DNA of 64,000 nucleotides from Bolinopsis microptera. Lineage: Eukaryota > Ctenophora > Tentaculata > Lobata > Bolinopsidae. Positions 33,588 to 45,500 of this stretch are shown in pieces; within the stretch, counting starts at the first letter, position 1, and each line of letters opens with the position of its first letter. Below the pieces are notes generated by a model that worked only from the letters and a program-made list of their open reading frames with translations, was not told where the DNA came from and did no database searches. A program made the position numbers and the translations under genes. Where the stretch lies: assembly GCF_026151205.1 (NCBI RefSeq), contig NC_087075.1, forward strand, positions 15,928,571 to 15,992,570, read 5' to 3'.

Positions 33588-34864
33588 GTATCCGAAGTGA
33601 CATTAGCACAATTTCTCGTTTCTGCGGTAGTGTTAGCTGCATTGTCGTTAGTTTTCTTGGTTGCCCTAGTCTTTTTGTTGCTCTCGTTTTTCTTTCCCTT
33701 TGGGTTTTGTTTTTTTGTCTTAGGGCTTCCGATTCTACTTTTTTCCAAGCGACAGGTTTCATTGAAGTCACTTGAGTTAAGAGTACTGAATTCATTATTG
33801 AGGTAGGTTTCAAGGGCGTTTTTACGCATTCTAGCACTTTGAGGCACCTCAAGACCCATGTTCATCAGTTCGGCAGTGACTGCTTCATCATTAAGTCTCT
33901 TGACAAGTTTATCGATTAGACTCGGCTGGAGTTTCACTTTTCCTTGCGAAGCATCCAACAGGTGGTCAAGAACCATCTTCCTGTTTTGTTCTGAAGTATG
34001 CGCTACTCTCATGTGGCACAGCTTCACCAGCTCGATGATTTTAGATTTCGAGTTTCGGTCAGCAAGTTGCACCAATGTTTCTTTACTCAGAAACAGTTTA
34101 AGAGTTTTGGTATCAATGAATGCCGCGTCCGGTGCCGACTCTTTCGAGGGGTCGATGGTGCTCTGTGTCTCCACACTCGGTGGGGCAGGAGCTGTCGTCT
34201 CCTCAGGATGAGAAGTATTTGAGGCAGTCTTTATAGTTTGTTCTGCTTTATTGGAGTCAGTAACTGTCGCCTTCTCAGGGGTAGACGAATTTATGACAGT
34301 CATAGCGTGATCTGCTTCTGCGGACTCAATTGCTGTCGTCTTCTCAGGGGTAGAAGTATTTGAGGCGGTCTTAGTTTGTTCTGCTTTATTGGAGTCAGGA
34401 ACTGTCGCCTTCTCTACGGGGTCATTTGCTGTCGTCTTCTCAGGGGTAGAAGTATTTGAGACACTTTTAGTTTTTTCTGCTTCTGCGGGATCAGTGTCTG
34501 TTGTCTTCTCAGGGGTAGAAGTATTTTGGACAGTCATAGCGTGCTCTACTTCTATGGGGTCATTTGCTGACGTCTCCACAGGGACACAAGAATTCGAGAC
34601 AGTCTTAGTTTGTTCTGCCTCATTAGGATCAGTAGGTGTCGTCTTCTCAGGGGTAGAGGAGGAATTTGAAACAGTCTCTTCAGGGGTAGACGAATTTGGG
34701 ACAATTTCGGTGTGTTCTACTGAACAATTGAGGACTTCGGTTTGTTGCTTTTCAATCGCAAGATCCAGAGTGTTCTCTGTTTTGACAAAGCAAGGTGTTA
34801 TGATAATACTAAAATCTCCTTTGCCCTTTGGATGAATCCCTTCGCTAGGCAAGCTGATGTTCAT
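33560..34864 (-). CDS. LINE ORF1a, Ser/Thr/Pro repeat protein
   Basis: 434 residues from an ATG at 34864. Residues about 50-220 are imperfect ~25-residue repeats around STPEKTT. The later part (KETLVQLADRN, KSKIIELVKLCHMRVAH, LIDKLVKRLNDEAV) is helical and could be a SAP- or coil-like fold; then a basic tail of Lys/Asn/Arg. No zinc knuckle is seen. It overlaps ORF1b by 28 nt. Function in the element, probably RNA binding, is inferred from position only. Confidence 0.65.
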   Translation of the reverse strand: MNISLPSEGIHPKGKGDFSIIITPCFVKTENTLDLAIEKQQTEVLNCSVEHTEIVPNSSTPEETVSNSSSTPEKTTPTDPNEAEQTKTVSNSCVPVETSANDPIEVEHAMTVQNTSTPEKTTDTDPAEAEKTKSVSNTSTPEKTTANDPVEKATVPDSNKAEQTKTASNTSTPEKTTAIESAEADHAMTVINSSTPEKATVTDSNKAEQTIKTASNTSHPEETTAPAPPSVETQSTIDPSKESAPDAAFIDTKTLKLFLSKETLVQLADRNSKSKIIELVKLCHMRVAHTSEQNRKMVLDHLLDASQGKVKLQPSLIDKLVKRLNDEAVTAELMNMGLEVPQSARMRKNALETYLNNEFSTLNSSDFNETCRLEKSRIGSPKTKKQNPKGKKNESNKKTRATKKTNDNAANTTAETRNCANVTSDTCHSAERRG

Positions 34865-35610
34865 ATGCTGGTAAGTGTCTAGGAAGATTGTTAGGAGAGA
34901 GTTGTTCTCCAGTTCGATGTCATAAACACTTAGGCATATACCCGTACGATTTATTTCTCACGGGAATTCGGAGGTACGTTTCCAGGAAATTTTGTTAGAT
35001 TTTGTGAGTAATTAAGTGACAAATATGTATCCTTGCCCGGTTGAGTGATTGTAGGATAGAACTGATTTTCGGAATCAGACTTTCAGTTAGACTGTGAATT
35101 ATACTTCTGACTATTATTAAGTTGAAATTAACTGTAAGATTTATCACAAATCAGAAAATCTTAGAGTTACTGTTAGCCAAAGAAAATTTAAATTATGATT
35201 GTGTTCCACTTCTAAAGTGAGGACAATTTAACAATGACAGATTTTAGTTGGGGTAACATTTGATCTCAATAATGTCATTTTAATTTCAATGTGTTAATTA
35301 ATCTTGTATCATTATTATTCCTATTTGTGTTTTTATTTAATATCTTTCAAGATGATTTCCTATAATAGCTCACAGAAAATTTATGCGAATGTTCATACAT
35401 AATAAGTAATCTTGGTCTATCTGTGTGAATTTTAAGTATTGATAAATATTTGATCATCGAAGACCCGTTATCTGAGTCCTGACTTGATTTCCCATCTTCT
35501 ATAATTAAAATATTGTGAATTCCTAACTATTGATTTTCTCAGATTTTAGTGTTCAATAAAATAATAAATATGACCAGTTTTTACAAAGAAGTTCGTTTCA
35601 TTGCTCATAT

Positions 35611-37100
35611 TATATGGAAATCACCCAATTTCGCCTTGATAAAAGATTCTGTCTGGAGATCCAATAATATAAAGGATACCGAATTATGCGGATACATTTG
35701 ACTATCCTACAGCTGCTATTCAGATATGAAGGGACTTGATTATGACGTAACAATTGGGTCACTAGGCCACCTCTAATATAATACAAATTGGAACTAATAG
35801 TGCATATTTTGTAGGTGAATTATCAAAATTATTGTCAAGATACAATTGCAGAATACAATTCTATGGGAAATTGTCCAGGTTTTGCGGGTGAGTAGTTTTT
35901 TGTACGATTTGAGTAGCCCATTTTGTGAATAAAAATGAGAATTTTAGGTTTTGTGGGGTAAGCTGTTTCTTTGTAGGATTTGAAAACACGTAAATTACAC
36001 AATATTTTATTGTATAGTGCACGAGATAATAATTTGCTTTGTCATCTCCTAGTCCTAACTCCTATGTCAATGATGCTGGTTTTAAAATTGACTTTGATCA
36101 TGTTAGTAAGCTTCGTTCAGCTATTAATTGGTTTAAGTTTCTTTCTTTGACAAACGTCCTTCTTGATCCTACTCCTAGGCAGCATGGCTTTCTATAGAGA
36201 CCTTCTATATAAAGACAGCGGAGAATTAAATAGGTAATAATTATGTTAGTCTCTTGAGTCTTGACACCATACGGGTTTCTGCTAGTTCAAATAAAGCCCA
36301 GGGCTAATATGGTGTACACGGTAACATTCTTAAAAATTTGTCCGTTGGTTTATAACTTAATGCTTATCCTCTAATATGAATTTTTCGTGGATCCTACAAG
36401 TACAATAGCGGCCAAATTCTGCAAGAGTGGAAACTAGCGTTTTGAAGCAATCCAATATCTCCGATCACAAGGGAAGCGGAGTTATTTCCATGCGAGTGAC
36501 ACTCCTAATACAATGTAAGCCGTCGTAAAGGCTGCAAGCGGCATGATTGAACATTGAACGTTAATGAGTGGCAGTTTTGTGGTTACCAAAAGTAAACTTG
36601 CAAGCATCCATCTTTGGTGCAGAGAAAGTGGCTGATAGCTTCATTCAAACTCAATTTTTACAAGATTCGAACCAGCACAGTACAAAATGTGTAACAGGAA
36701 TCTAAGTTTGTTATAGCTGGAGTCCGAATTGAGAGTTGAAATCTCTGCGGGGTTCTATTGATTGGCTCCGGACATGATAGGAATCATCCAACAAAAACAC
36801 CCATCTTCTCCATTGTCAAACTTAGCTGCAGTTTTAATAAGTGTTTTAAAACTGTCGAGGTTAACTTATTCTGTGTACAGATTAATATTTTGTTCAAATT
36901 TCACGTTACCATCGTTATAAACGTTGTGAATTGACTAGATGCTAAAACACTTTACTGATTTACAGTACCAGACATTAATTTCCCAACTCATACAATGTTT
37001 GCCAAAACTCGCTCTGGGATATTCTGATGATCCATAAATTTATTAATCAAAATTTAAGCCAAAAACGAAAATATCCACTAACTCTATAAGCACGTAAAAA
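35611..37100. other. Intergenic with decayed LINE pieces
   Basis: About 36000-36440 is a second copy of the dispersed repeat seen at 14165-14460 and 20445-20630, including GACAAACGTCCTTCTTGATCC and CAGCATGGCTTTCTATAGAG of a reverse transcriptase. Nothing recognisable in 36440-37100. Confidence 0.55.
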
Positions 37101-37105
37101 TTGCA

Positions 37106-37755
37106 AGTGATCCCCACTGTGCAAGTGATCCCCACTGTGCAAGTGATCCCCACTGTAAAAGTGATCCCCACTGTGCAGTGGTCCCCACTGTGCAAGTGGT
37201 CCCCACTGTGCAAGTGGTCCCCACTGTGCAAGTGGTCCCCACTGTGCAAGTGATCCCCACTGTGCAAGTGGTCCCCACTGTGCAAGTGGTCCCCACTGTG
37301 CAAGTGGTCCCCACTGTGCAAGTGGTCCCCACTGTGCAAGTGGTTCCCACTGTGCAAGTGGTCCCCACTGTGCAAGTGGTCCCCACTGTGCAAGTGGTCG
37401 ATCCCCACTGTGCAAGTGTTCCCCACTGTGCAAGTGGTCCCCACTGTGCAAGTGGTCCCCACTGTGCAAGTGGTCCCCACTGTGCAAGTGATCCCCACTG
37501 TGCAAGTGGTCCCCACTGTGCAAGTGGTCCCCACTGTGCAAGTGATCCCCACTGTGCAAGTATTCCCCACTGTGCAAGTATTCCCCACTGTGCAAGTGAT
37601 CCCCACTGTGCAAGTGATCCCCACTGTGCAAGTGATCCCCACTGTGCAAGTGTTCCCCACTGTGCAAGTGATCCCCACTGTGCAAGTGATCCCCACTGTG
37701 CAAGTGATCCCCACTGTGCAAGTGATCCCCACTGTGCAAGTGGTCCCCACGGTAA
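37106..37755. repeat. 18-bp satellite CAAGTGGTCCCCACTGTG, left block
   Basis: About 36 copies with GTGGT/GTGAT/GTGTT/GTATT variants. All open frames across it, on both strands, are products of the 18-bp period. Confidence 0.97.
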
Positions 37756-38975
37756 TCGTACTGTAATGCGACACGTACTCTAGTGCGACACGTACTCTAG
37801 TGCGAAGTCCGACAAAAACACCCTCTGTCGCACTACAGTACGTGTCGCACTACGATCCAGGTAGCGTACTCTAGTGCGACAAAATATCCTGACTTATTTT
37901 CAAGTTCAGGTCACATCCTATCCTTCTTATGGACCATTAAGTGATTCGTCGGGTCGGTTCACGTCACTTATTTCGAAGTGATCTTGAGAATACGATTCGT
38001 CGGTTCACATCACGTGTTTCGAAGTGATCCACTGATCACAACCCTTCGGGTCAGTTCAAGCCACGTATGCAGTGTGTGATCCACCGGGTAACTCGTAAGC
38101 AGCATATGATCCTCATTCCTATCACGCATCGTATGAAGGTATATCTCCGATTGGGATAACAAGTTCATATGCTTGGGCCATATATATAAAGGTCACGATG
38201 ATTCTACCAAAGCATCGAACAACATCAACATGTCTTCATTCCTAGAAGCGCGACGACATGACCTACTGGCGATGCACTGAGAAGATCTGCTCCGGACTTC
38301 TCAGTTTGATGAACGACACTACTGTGACCAGTAAGAAGACCCATTCCCACCCTCCTACTCCTGCAGCAAACTCTGTCTACACAGCAAAGCAGAACATGAA
38401 ACGGAAAGCCTCCGATACTGACCTCCCTACGAAACACCTAATTGCTGACGCTGTTGGACCCCTCTCCTTCGAAGCCATGTCAAAACTCAACTGTCAGCAG
38501 GAATCCCTCGCTAAGATGGCACGCACAGCTCCTAACTCCTGACTACATCCGAACGAACGGTGGTGAAACCTTCCTTCTTTCGGATTCTACCTTTTCAGCA
38601 GAGAGAAGAAGATCTTTCCTGTTCGGCAAAATATGGATTGTTTAGCTGAGGCCCCTCATCTTGTCATCGATGGTACCTACAGCACCTCGACTAACTTGTT
38701 CACGCAGCTGGTGACTATCCACTGACTCTATCCTGACGGCTGGAGAAGGAAGATGCAGCAACATGACCTAGTGAATGTGTAAAGTGCTTTGTCGCACTTT
38801 AGTTCGTGTCGCACTACAGTCCAGGTAGCGCACTGTAGTGCGACAGTGTCGGCCTTGAACATTCTCTGTCGCACTAGGGTACGTGTCGCACTACGATCCA
38901 GGTAACGTACTCAACTGCGACATGGTCGATCTTGGAGGTTTCGCACTAGGGTACATGTCGCACTACAGTACGTGA
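37756..38975 (+). mobile_element. FLYWCH-MULE DNA transposon remnant splitting the 18-bp satellite
   Basis: Flanked on both sides by the same satellite in the same orientation. Both ends carry inverted and direct copies of GTGCGACACGTAC (left 37765-37885, right 38785-38975), so the termini are complex inverted repeats starting GTACTGTA(A/G)TGCGAC. No clear 8-9-bp target duplication is seen because the flank is itself repetitive. Confidence 0.78.
38255..38760 (+). pseudogene. FLYWCH zinc finger and start of MULE transposase, broken
   Basis: MTYWRCTEKIC then THSHPP at 38258-38360 is the end of a FLYWCH finger (W-x-C...C...H-x-H). After a stop and frame changes, HLVIDGTYSTSTNLFTQLV at about 38657-38716 matches the first catalytic block of MULE transposases (DGTF...QLYTIH); the Asp is at 38669. 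A TGA at 38723 interrupts it, and the rest of the transposase is missing. Confidence 0.82.
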
Positions 38976-39368
38976 ACCGGTCCCCACTGTGCAAGTATTC
39001 CCCACTGTGCAAGTGATCCCCACTGTGCAAGTGATCCCCACTGTGCAAGTGTTCCCCACTGTGCAAGTGGTCCCCACTGTGCAAGTGTTCCCCACTGTGC
39101 AAGTGATCCCCACTGTGCAAGTGATCCCCACTGTGCAAGTGGTCCCCACTGTGCAAGTGGTCCCCACTGTGCAAGTGGTCCCCACTGTGCAAGTGGTCCC
39201 CACTGTGCAAGTGGTCCCCACTGTGCAAGTGATCCCCACTGTGCAAGTGATCCCCACTGTGCAAGTGGTCCCCACTGTGCAAGTGGTCCCCACTGTGCAA
39301 GTGTTCCCCACTGTGCAAGTGATCCCCACTGTGCAAGTGATCCCCACTGTGCAAGTGGTCCCCACTGC
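38976..39368. repeat. 18-bp satellite, right block
   Basis: About 21 copies of the same unit and orientation as the left block. Confidence 0.96.
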
Positions 39369-39469
39369 GTCCGTATTATACACGTACTTTTAAAAGACCA
39401 ACTATAACGTAAGCAAGAAAACGAAAGTTTAATTGTAAAAAAAGTAAAAATGATATCAAAATATCTGAC

Positions 39470-39576
39470 CTGTATGAACTTGTCAGTTGAAAGCGTGTCC
39501 CCCAGGTAGCTGACAACGTATTCTCGAACCTCTCTCGGAGACTCAACATCACGGAGAAACGAGATAAACGTCGGAA
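39470..39576 (-). CDS. GIGYF: GIGYF exon, conserved C-terminal helical region
   Basis: Codes VPTFISFLRDVESPREVREY and SYLGDTLSTDKFIQ; near-identical in pattern to vertebrate VPTFVSFLKEVESPYEV...YLGDT. Acceptor AATAACTCAG, donor CAG|GTCAGA. Confidence 0.9.
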
Positions 39577-42500
39577 CTGAGTTATTGATTGTTCAATTTA
39601 ATTTATCAAATATATAAATTAGTCAATCAAATATTTAATCGAATTTGTCTGTTTTTTATGTTTTAGATCAAAATACCAGCGAACAGGTACGAAGAAAAGT
39701 GATCAAAAGTTCGGACATTAAACTTTTGCTCAGGATTTCCACAGAAGCGTAAAAGTGAAATAAGTGAAATAAAACACACAAGAATGATAGTAATATGCAC
39801 GTTTTAGGGTAAGATTAAATAATTACTGCAGTTACCATGGTTACTGCAGTTACCATGGTTACCACCTAGTTACTGCAGTTACCATGGTTACTACAGTTAA
39901 CATGGTTACCACCTAGTTACTGCAGTTACCATGGTTACTACAGTTACCATGGTTACCGCCTAGTTACTGCAGTTACCATGGTTACTACAGTTACCATGGT
40001 TACCACTTAGTTACTGCAGTTACCATGGTTACCACCTAGTTACTGCAGTTACCATGGTTACTACAGTTACCATGGTTACCACCTAGTTACTGCAGTTACC
40101 ATGGTTACTACAGTTACCATGATAACCACCTAGTTACTGCAGTTACCATGATTACTACAGTTACCATGGTTACCACCTAGTTACTGCAGTTACCATGGTT
40201 ACTACAGTTACCATGGTTACCACTTAGTTACTGCAGATACCATGGTTCCTACAGTTACCATGGTTACCACCTAGTTACTGCAGTTACCATGGTTACTACA
40301 GTTACCATGGTTACCACCTAGTTACTGCAGTTACCATGGTTACTACAGTTACCATGGTTACCACCTAGTTACTGCAGTTACCATGGTTACTGCAGTTACA
40401 ATGGTTACTACAGTTACCATGGTTACCACTTAGTTACTGCAGTTACCATGGTTACTACAGTTACTATGGTTACCACCTAGTTACTGCAGTTACCATGGTT
40501 ACTACAGTTACCATGGTTACCACCTAGTTAGTTACCGTCTATGTGCTGGTTCTTGAAACCGGACACTTGAGATTCACACCAGATTGTAAACTCGTCCTTT
40601 GGGGTAGAGTTGGCGAACATGTCTAGTAATGGTGCCTGGTTGTTCTTCTTCCTGTGGGCAACATCCGGTTATAAGCGGTCACTGACTGGTCACCATGGGA
40701 TCACCAACAGGGCAGTCGGGGGAAAGAAGCGGTTGTTCAAGGTCACTATAATTGAAGCTTTCAAAAGTAGATTCAGGGTGTCGAAAACAATTTGTGGACA
40801 CAAAGTAAGTGGTATCCATATTCCTTGGCTAACGTTAGCACTTTATCAGAAATTGCAAATCACCAAAACCAATAATAAATGTTGATCCTGTCCGAAGAAG
40901 CACATGAAAGTTGAGAGCTACTTCAAGAGGCAGGATAACTTACTTAGAGGGAGCTTTAGGTTGCTGCTGCTGTTGCTGTTGCGGTTTCTTCGGCGGAGGT
41001 TTGGTCTGTTTCTTTGGAGAAGGTCTGGGATCATCTTCTAACATTCCCGCTACTGGGTTCCAGTCGTTGTTTTGGGCCTGTGTTCAAGGTTGGGTCAGTT
41101 CAAGATACTTTTAGAAGTTTTACAGAAAATGCGAAGCTGGCTGAATGTGAAACATTATATCCCCATGTCAGAACAATCGCAAAGTTTCCAAAATATTTGA
41201 AACCTAAAATTCGTTCCCTTCAATACAGATCATTCATTAAACAACACGCAAAACATCAGTCCACCTTACGAATCAACGCCAGCAAAAGTTACCACGCCCT
41301 CCCCCACTTACGTAGTTAAGATTCTGTTGCTGGGTTACCTGGAGGTTACTATGGTTACTCACGTAGTTAAGATTCTGTTCCTGGGTGGTCCTTCTCTCCT
41401 CCTCGCGCTGAATCTCCGCCAGAGATCTGGTCTTTGAGGGCTGCTTCTGTGTGGCCCATGTTGTAGCTCTAGATACTACTGGCTCAGGATGCGCTTGCGT
41501 TCTCTGAGGACAGTGAGGACAATGAGGACATTTGTTTATTAAAGCTAATCATAAAATCATCTTTGAATAAATTTCTAATTTGAGATACTTTGCTATGACC
41601 CAATTCTGGCAAATTTTAAGTTGTTCTGAAACATATAAAAGGTTCTTACAGGGGCGGATTTCTTCATCTTGGCCTCATCTTGCTGAATTTGAGAGAGCGG
41701 TATTGACACAGCATCAGGTTTACCCCACGTTTTCGTGGTGGGTTGATGAGTTCGTGTAGCAGATTTGGTAACGTTCGTTTTAGGCTGAAACAGTGGTAGT
41801 GTAACAAAATGTGTAGATTGTTTAACAGCTTGTGAGAGAGGTTGCTGGCGCCTTGCTAAGCAAGCATCTTCCACCATCTTCACCAAAACAAACACTGGCA
41901 GCTCAGGCAGTAAGTAGTCATGCTTCTAATCTATGTAAATCTGTACGAATCCCTTAATTTTTCCTTTTGTAAAGCTAGCCGCACAGGACTAAACTTGAAT
42001 GTCGACTGAAGAAAACCAACAACAAGTTGCCCCCCCCCCCCCTGCCCCCTCCCCAAGTTGTCCCCCCCCCCTGCCCCCTCCCTAAATTGTCCCCCCCCCG
42101 GCCCCCTCCCTCAGTTGTTCCACTAACCATGTTAGCCCAAGGATTCGTGTTCTCCTGCGCTGGAGGTGATTTAGACACCTTTGTTGCCCAAACATTTTCC
42201 TGTTCTCGTCTCTTTACAGCAGCAGCTTGTTCAGCGGCAGCATGCCGTGCCTGTTCTTCCCTTCTCGATTGTTCTTCACGGCGTAATTGCTCATCACGTT
42301 TGGCCTTCGCGTCAGCTTGACGACGAGCTTCTTTGATGGCTGATGCCTGAGAGAGTAACCCTGGTAACTGAGAGCTAGAGGTGTCTAGAGAGGTGTCAGA
42401 GTCACAAGATCGAGAGGTGCTCAGAGTCACAAGATTGAGAGGTGCTCAGAGTCACAAGATTGAGAGGTGTTCATAGTCACAAGATTGAGAGGTGCTCAGA

Positions 42501-45500
42501 GTCACAAGATTGAGAGGTGTTCAGAGTCACAAGATGAGAGGTGCTCAGAGTCACAAGATTGAGAGGTGCTCAGAGTCACAAGATGAGAGGTGTTCAGACT
42601 TCAGAGTCACAAGATTGCTTCTGAATTCAGTAATGATATATTTCGATTTTGGGAGCAAGCGAGGACAATCAGCTTATCAGTTAACCAGAGTCCCGATTAC
42701 TGTGGATAAAATGATTTAAATTGCACTGTCGAGTAATAGAAAAAGGTCACTTGAAACTCACGGTGGCTTCCTCCTGGGCCTTTGCGAGGGCCTTGGCTTC
42801 AGCAGCTGCCTGCTGCGCGGCTCGTCTCTCTTCAGCTACCCTGACTTCATCATCCCGCCTTTGCCTTTCTTCTTCATCTCTTCGACGCAGTTCTTCCTCC
42901 TTCAGTTTCACAAGATGTCGTTCTCTGGAAAATTTCACAGGTTAGGGTATGTACTGGGTTGATGGACGTAAAGTTAGGTGTTACATGTACAAGAAATAAT
43001 TAGAAGGTGGGCATTAGATTAAATAAGAGTGCACTGAAGAGAGTCGCATGATGTAACAATTATCTTTTGTTCCATCCTTATGTGGCAAAGAAGCGTTTTA
43101 TAAATCTTTATTCCACTGGGAAGTTTAAAAAATAGGATAATGTTTTTTTTAAATAGTGTATTTGATAAATAATTAATGTTGGTGGGAAATATCCATTATA
43201 TATTTTTCACATAATGCGATGATGTTTTGTAGACATGTGTGATGATGTGATGTCATAAATTTTACTTTACTTTACTACTTTACTTAACACATTTGAGATT
43301 TACGTTAAATAACTGACCGTTTTTAAGACATGCACATTTGTTTGGCTGTCAGTTGTCAGTTTCTCGACATGAATAATATAATATAAGGTTCCCAAAATAC
43401 ACGGAACAGTCTACGAACGGATTTAGCCCCGGCCTGCGCGGCTGACCTGGATAGTTAATTGCGCGGCGCCCGCGCGGTAAATGACGATTGCGAACAAAAA
43501 TAGGGACTAACTTTCGCCGTAAAAATGTTTTCGCGCGTTACGCATACTAACCTTGAACGTCGTATCTTGGCATTTTGCCCCAAATTTATGTTGAAACTTC
43601 ATGATGATCTACTACGGCTTACTCAAAGTACAAATTACGCAAGGGTAGCATTTGTGTCGGGATACAAGATATAAATCTTACAGCAATTAGTCTGGGAATC
43701 ACAAGCAACAAACTTTTCTCTCTCGCAATAATACTCAGAGCAACGTAACGCAGACACTGATTTAAAATCCACCAATAAGGTACATGATTAATGTAGAAGC
43801 AAGGTATTGAGACATTATCTAACGCTGAATAAAGATGATGCTATCGCACTACACTGTCACCATCGCACTAAATTAGTCCATTTTTGGCAACGATTGAGTT
43901 CACCTGGTCAATATTCTAAACTATTTATAGACAACCCTTTTATCGTGTTTATTGGTCCTGCAACACCATGTACGCCATAATTCATTGTGTCCCTGTACAG
44001 TATTTCCCGTTATGTCATGTATTTTATCGAATGACATTCTAATTTGTTTTTGAGCATGAAAATGTGAGAAGTATGAAATTTGACCTGATTCATACAGTAC
44101 CACTTCTAGCAAGTTTAACTTTTAATATTTGCGGTATATTTTAAAACATTTTCTAACTGCACATTCTGCAGAAACCCATGGGTAAATACATCCAGGTTCT
44201 TTTCAGATACCGTAATTATATGACACTAGTGACTAGATGCTAATATTAATTATAGTAATTATATGGAATCATCAGGAATGTTGTATCCAAAATTAGGGAT
44301 GAGATTATGTTGATCAAATAAAGATTACCTTTATCAGGAGTATTACCTGCTCAACAAGGTACCCATAATATTAGCAATATCATAATATATAAATGAAAGG
44401 AAGGTTAACTAGACATACTCATCTAGTGACTAGATGCTAATATTATGTGCATTATACTATTATACACCTGACAAAGCTACACAGAATGTCTTTCCGAAGA
44501 GTTTTGGTGTTCAATCGGTTCAATTACCAGTTATTTGTTGGAACAAGGGTAACCATGGTTTACAACTAGCCGGGTTAAGAAGACACCATGATGACGTAAT
44601 TTATGTTTCTCGGACACCGATCAGTATAATATGTACTTGTAGGGGTATTTTAAGAGTTAACGGACGTTATCTGTATTTGAGAGACAATTATATTATTTAC
44701 ATTCATTATTATTTGATTGTTTCACACTTTTCACATTTCATAATTTTATTACTAGGTGGAGGTGATGTTATTGACTTATTGAGGATTTGGGCGGCCAAAA
44801 AACTCCTGTTCTGAAAGTTGTCTTTTGTACTTGTTTCACTGACCCACGCTTTTTAGCATTTATACATTTCGGCCCATTTTATATGTTTGTTCGAATTGCT
44901 GTACATTTGTATACTTGCTATTTTGTAAAAGTTTTAAATCAAATCATGGTAACAAGGATGCTTTTCTATAAAAACTATTTCTTTGGCTACTCTTTTAGTA
45001 CTCGATATCTTTTAACACCAAAATATTATTACTATACACAACATCCAGATATTCTAACACATTGTAGACTTAAGATCCCCGAAAGTTACAAATTTGCTCC
45101 AACTAAATGTTTGTAACCCAAAAACCCAAAAAATTCAATCCAATCTGTACTGACGATTTTTTTTCTCTAAGGGATTTGTTTTTCAGGTTTCTTTTGGTTT
45201 TTTGGTTGGTTTTTTTGTTTTTAGTTCTACAATAAGCATACATTTAATCTTTAACTGTAATTCAAAAATGACCACATTAATTCAAAACCAAATTCAGAAG
45301 ATTATGAATTACTGTAAAATTTAGCAACTGATTCTAGATATTCTAGATATCAACTACTCTAGTAATATCTTAGTAAACTTTTACTGGAACTACTAATAAT
45401 TGTGTGCTCCTTCACAAATACTACTACTTGTGTGCTCCTTCATCAATACTACAACTAAACTAAAAAGTGGAATGAAATGCTCCCCTTCCTGGAAATGAGT

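Larger units (their letters stand above)
28400..35610 (-). mobile_element. CR1/L2-like LINE, 3'-truncated and interrupted
   Basis: Read on the minus strand: 5' region 35610-34865, ORF1a 34864-33560, ORF1b 33587-31974, ORF2 from 31981 (APE endonuclease), a Penelope-like insertion (about 31088-29357), then the linker and the first reverse-transcriptase block to about 28440, where the sequence leaves the element. The reverse transcriptase catalytic part and the 3' end are missing, an unusual direction of truncation for a LINE. Confidence 0.83.

Noticed and set aside
33355..34835. Additional frames on both strands over LINE ORF1
   Set aside because: Shadows of ORF1a and ORF1b; they lack the motifs and the overlap logic.
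37043..37783. Open frames of 200+ codons in the 18-bp satellite, three frames on both strands
   Set aside because: Period divisible by three makes all frames open. Low complexity (PTVQV, TCTVG, LHSGD).
37756..38975. MULE target duplication of 8-9 bp
   Set aside because: The flanks are satellite units with edge variants (CCCCACGGTAATC, GTGAACCGGTCC); no convincing match could be drawn.
44434..45116. Two overlapping plus-strand frames
   Set aside because: No domains, no codon pattern, no splice context; AT-rich intron of GIGYF.
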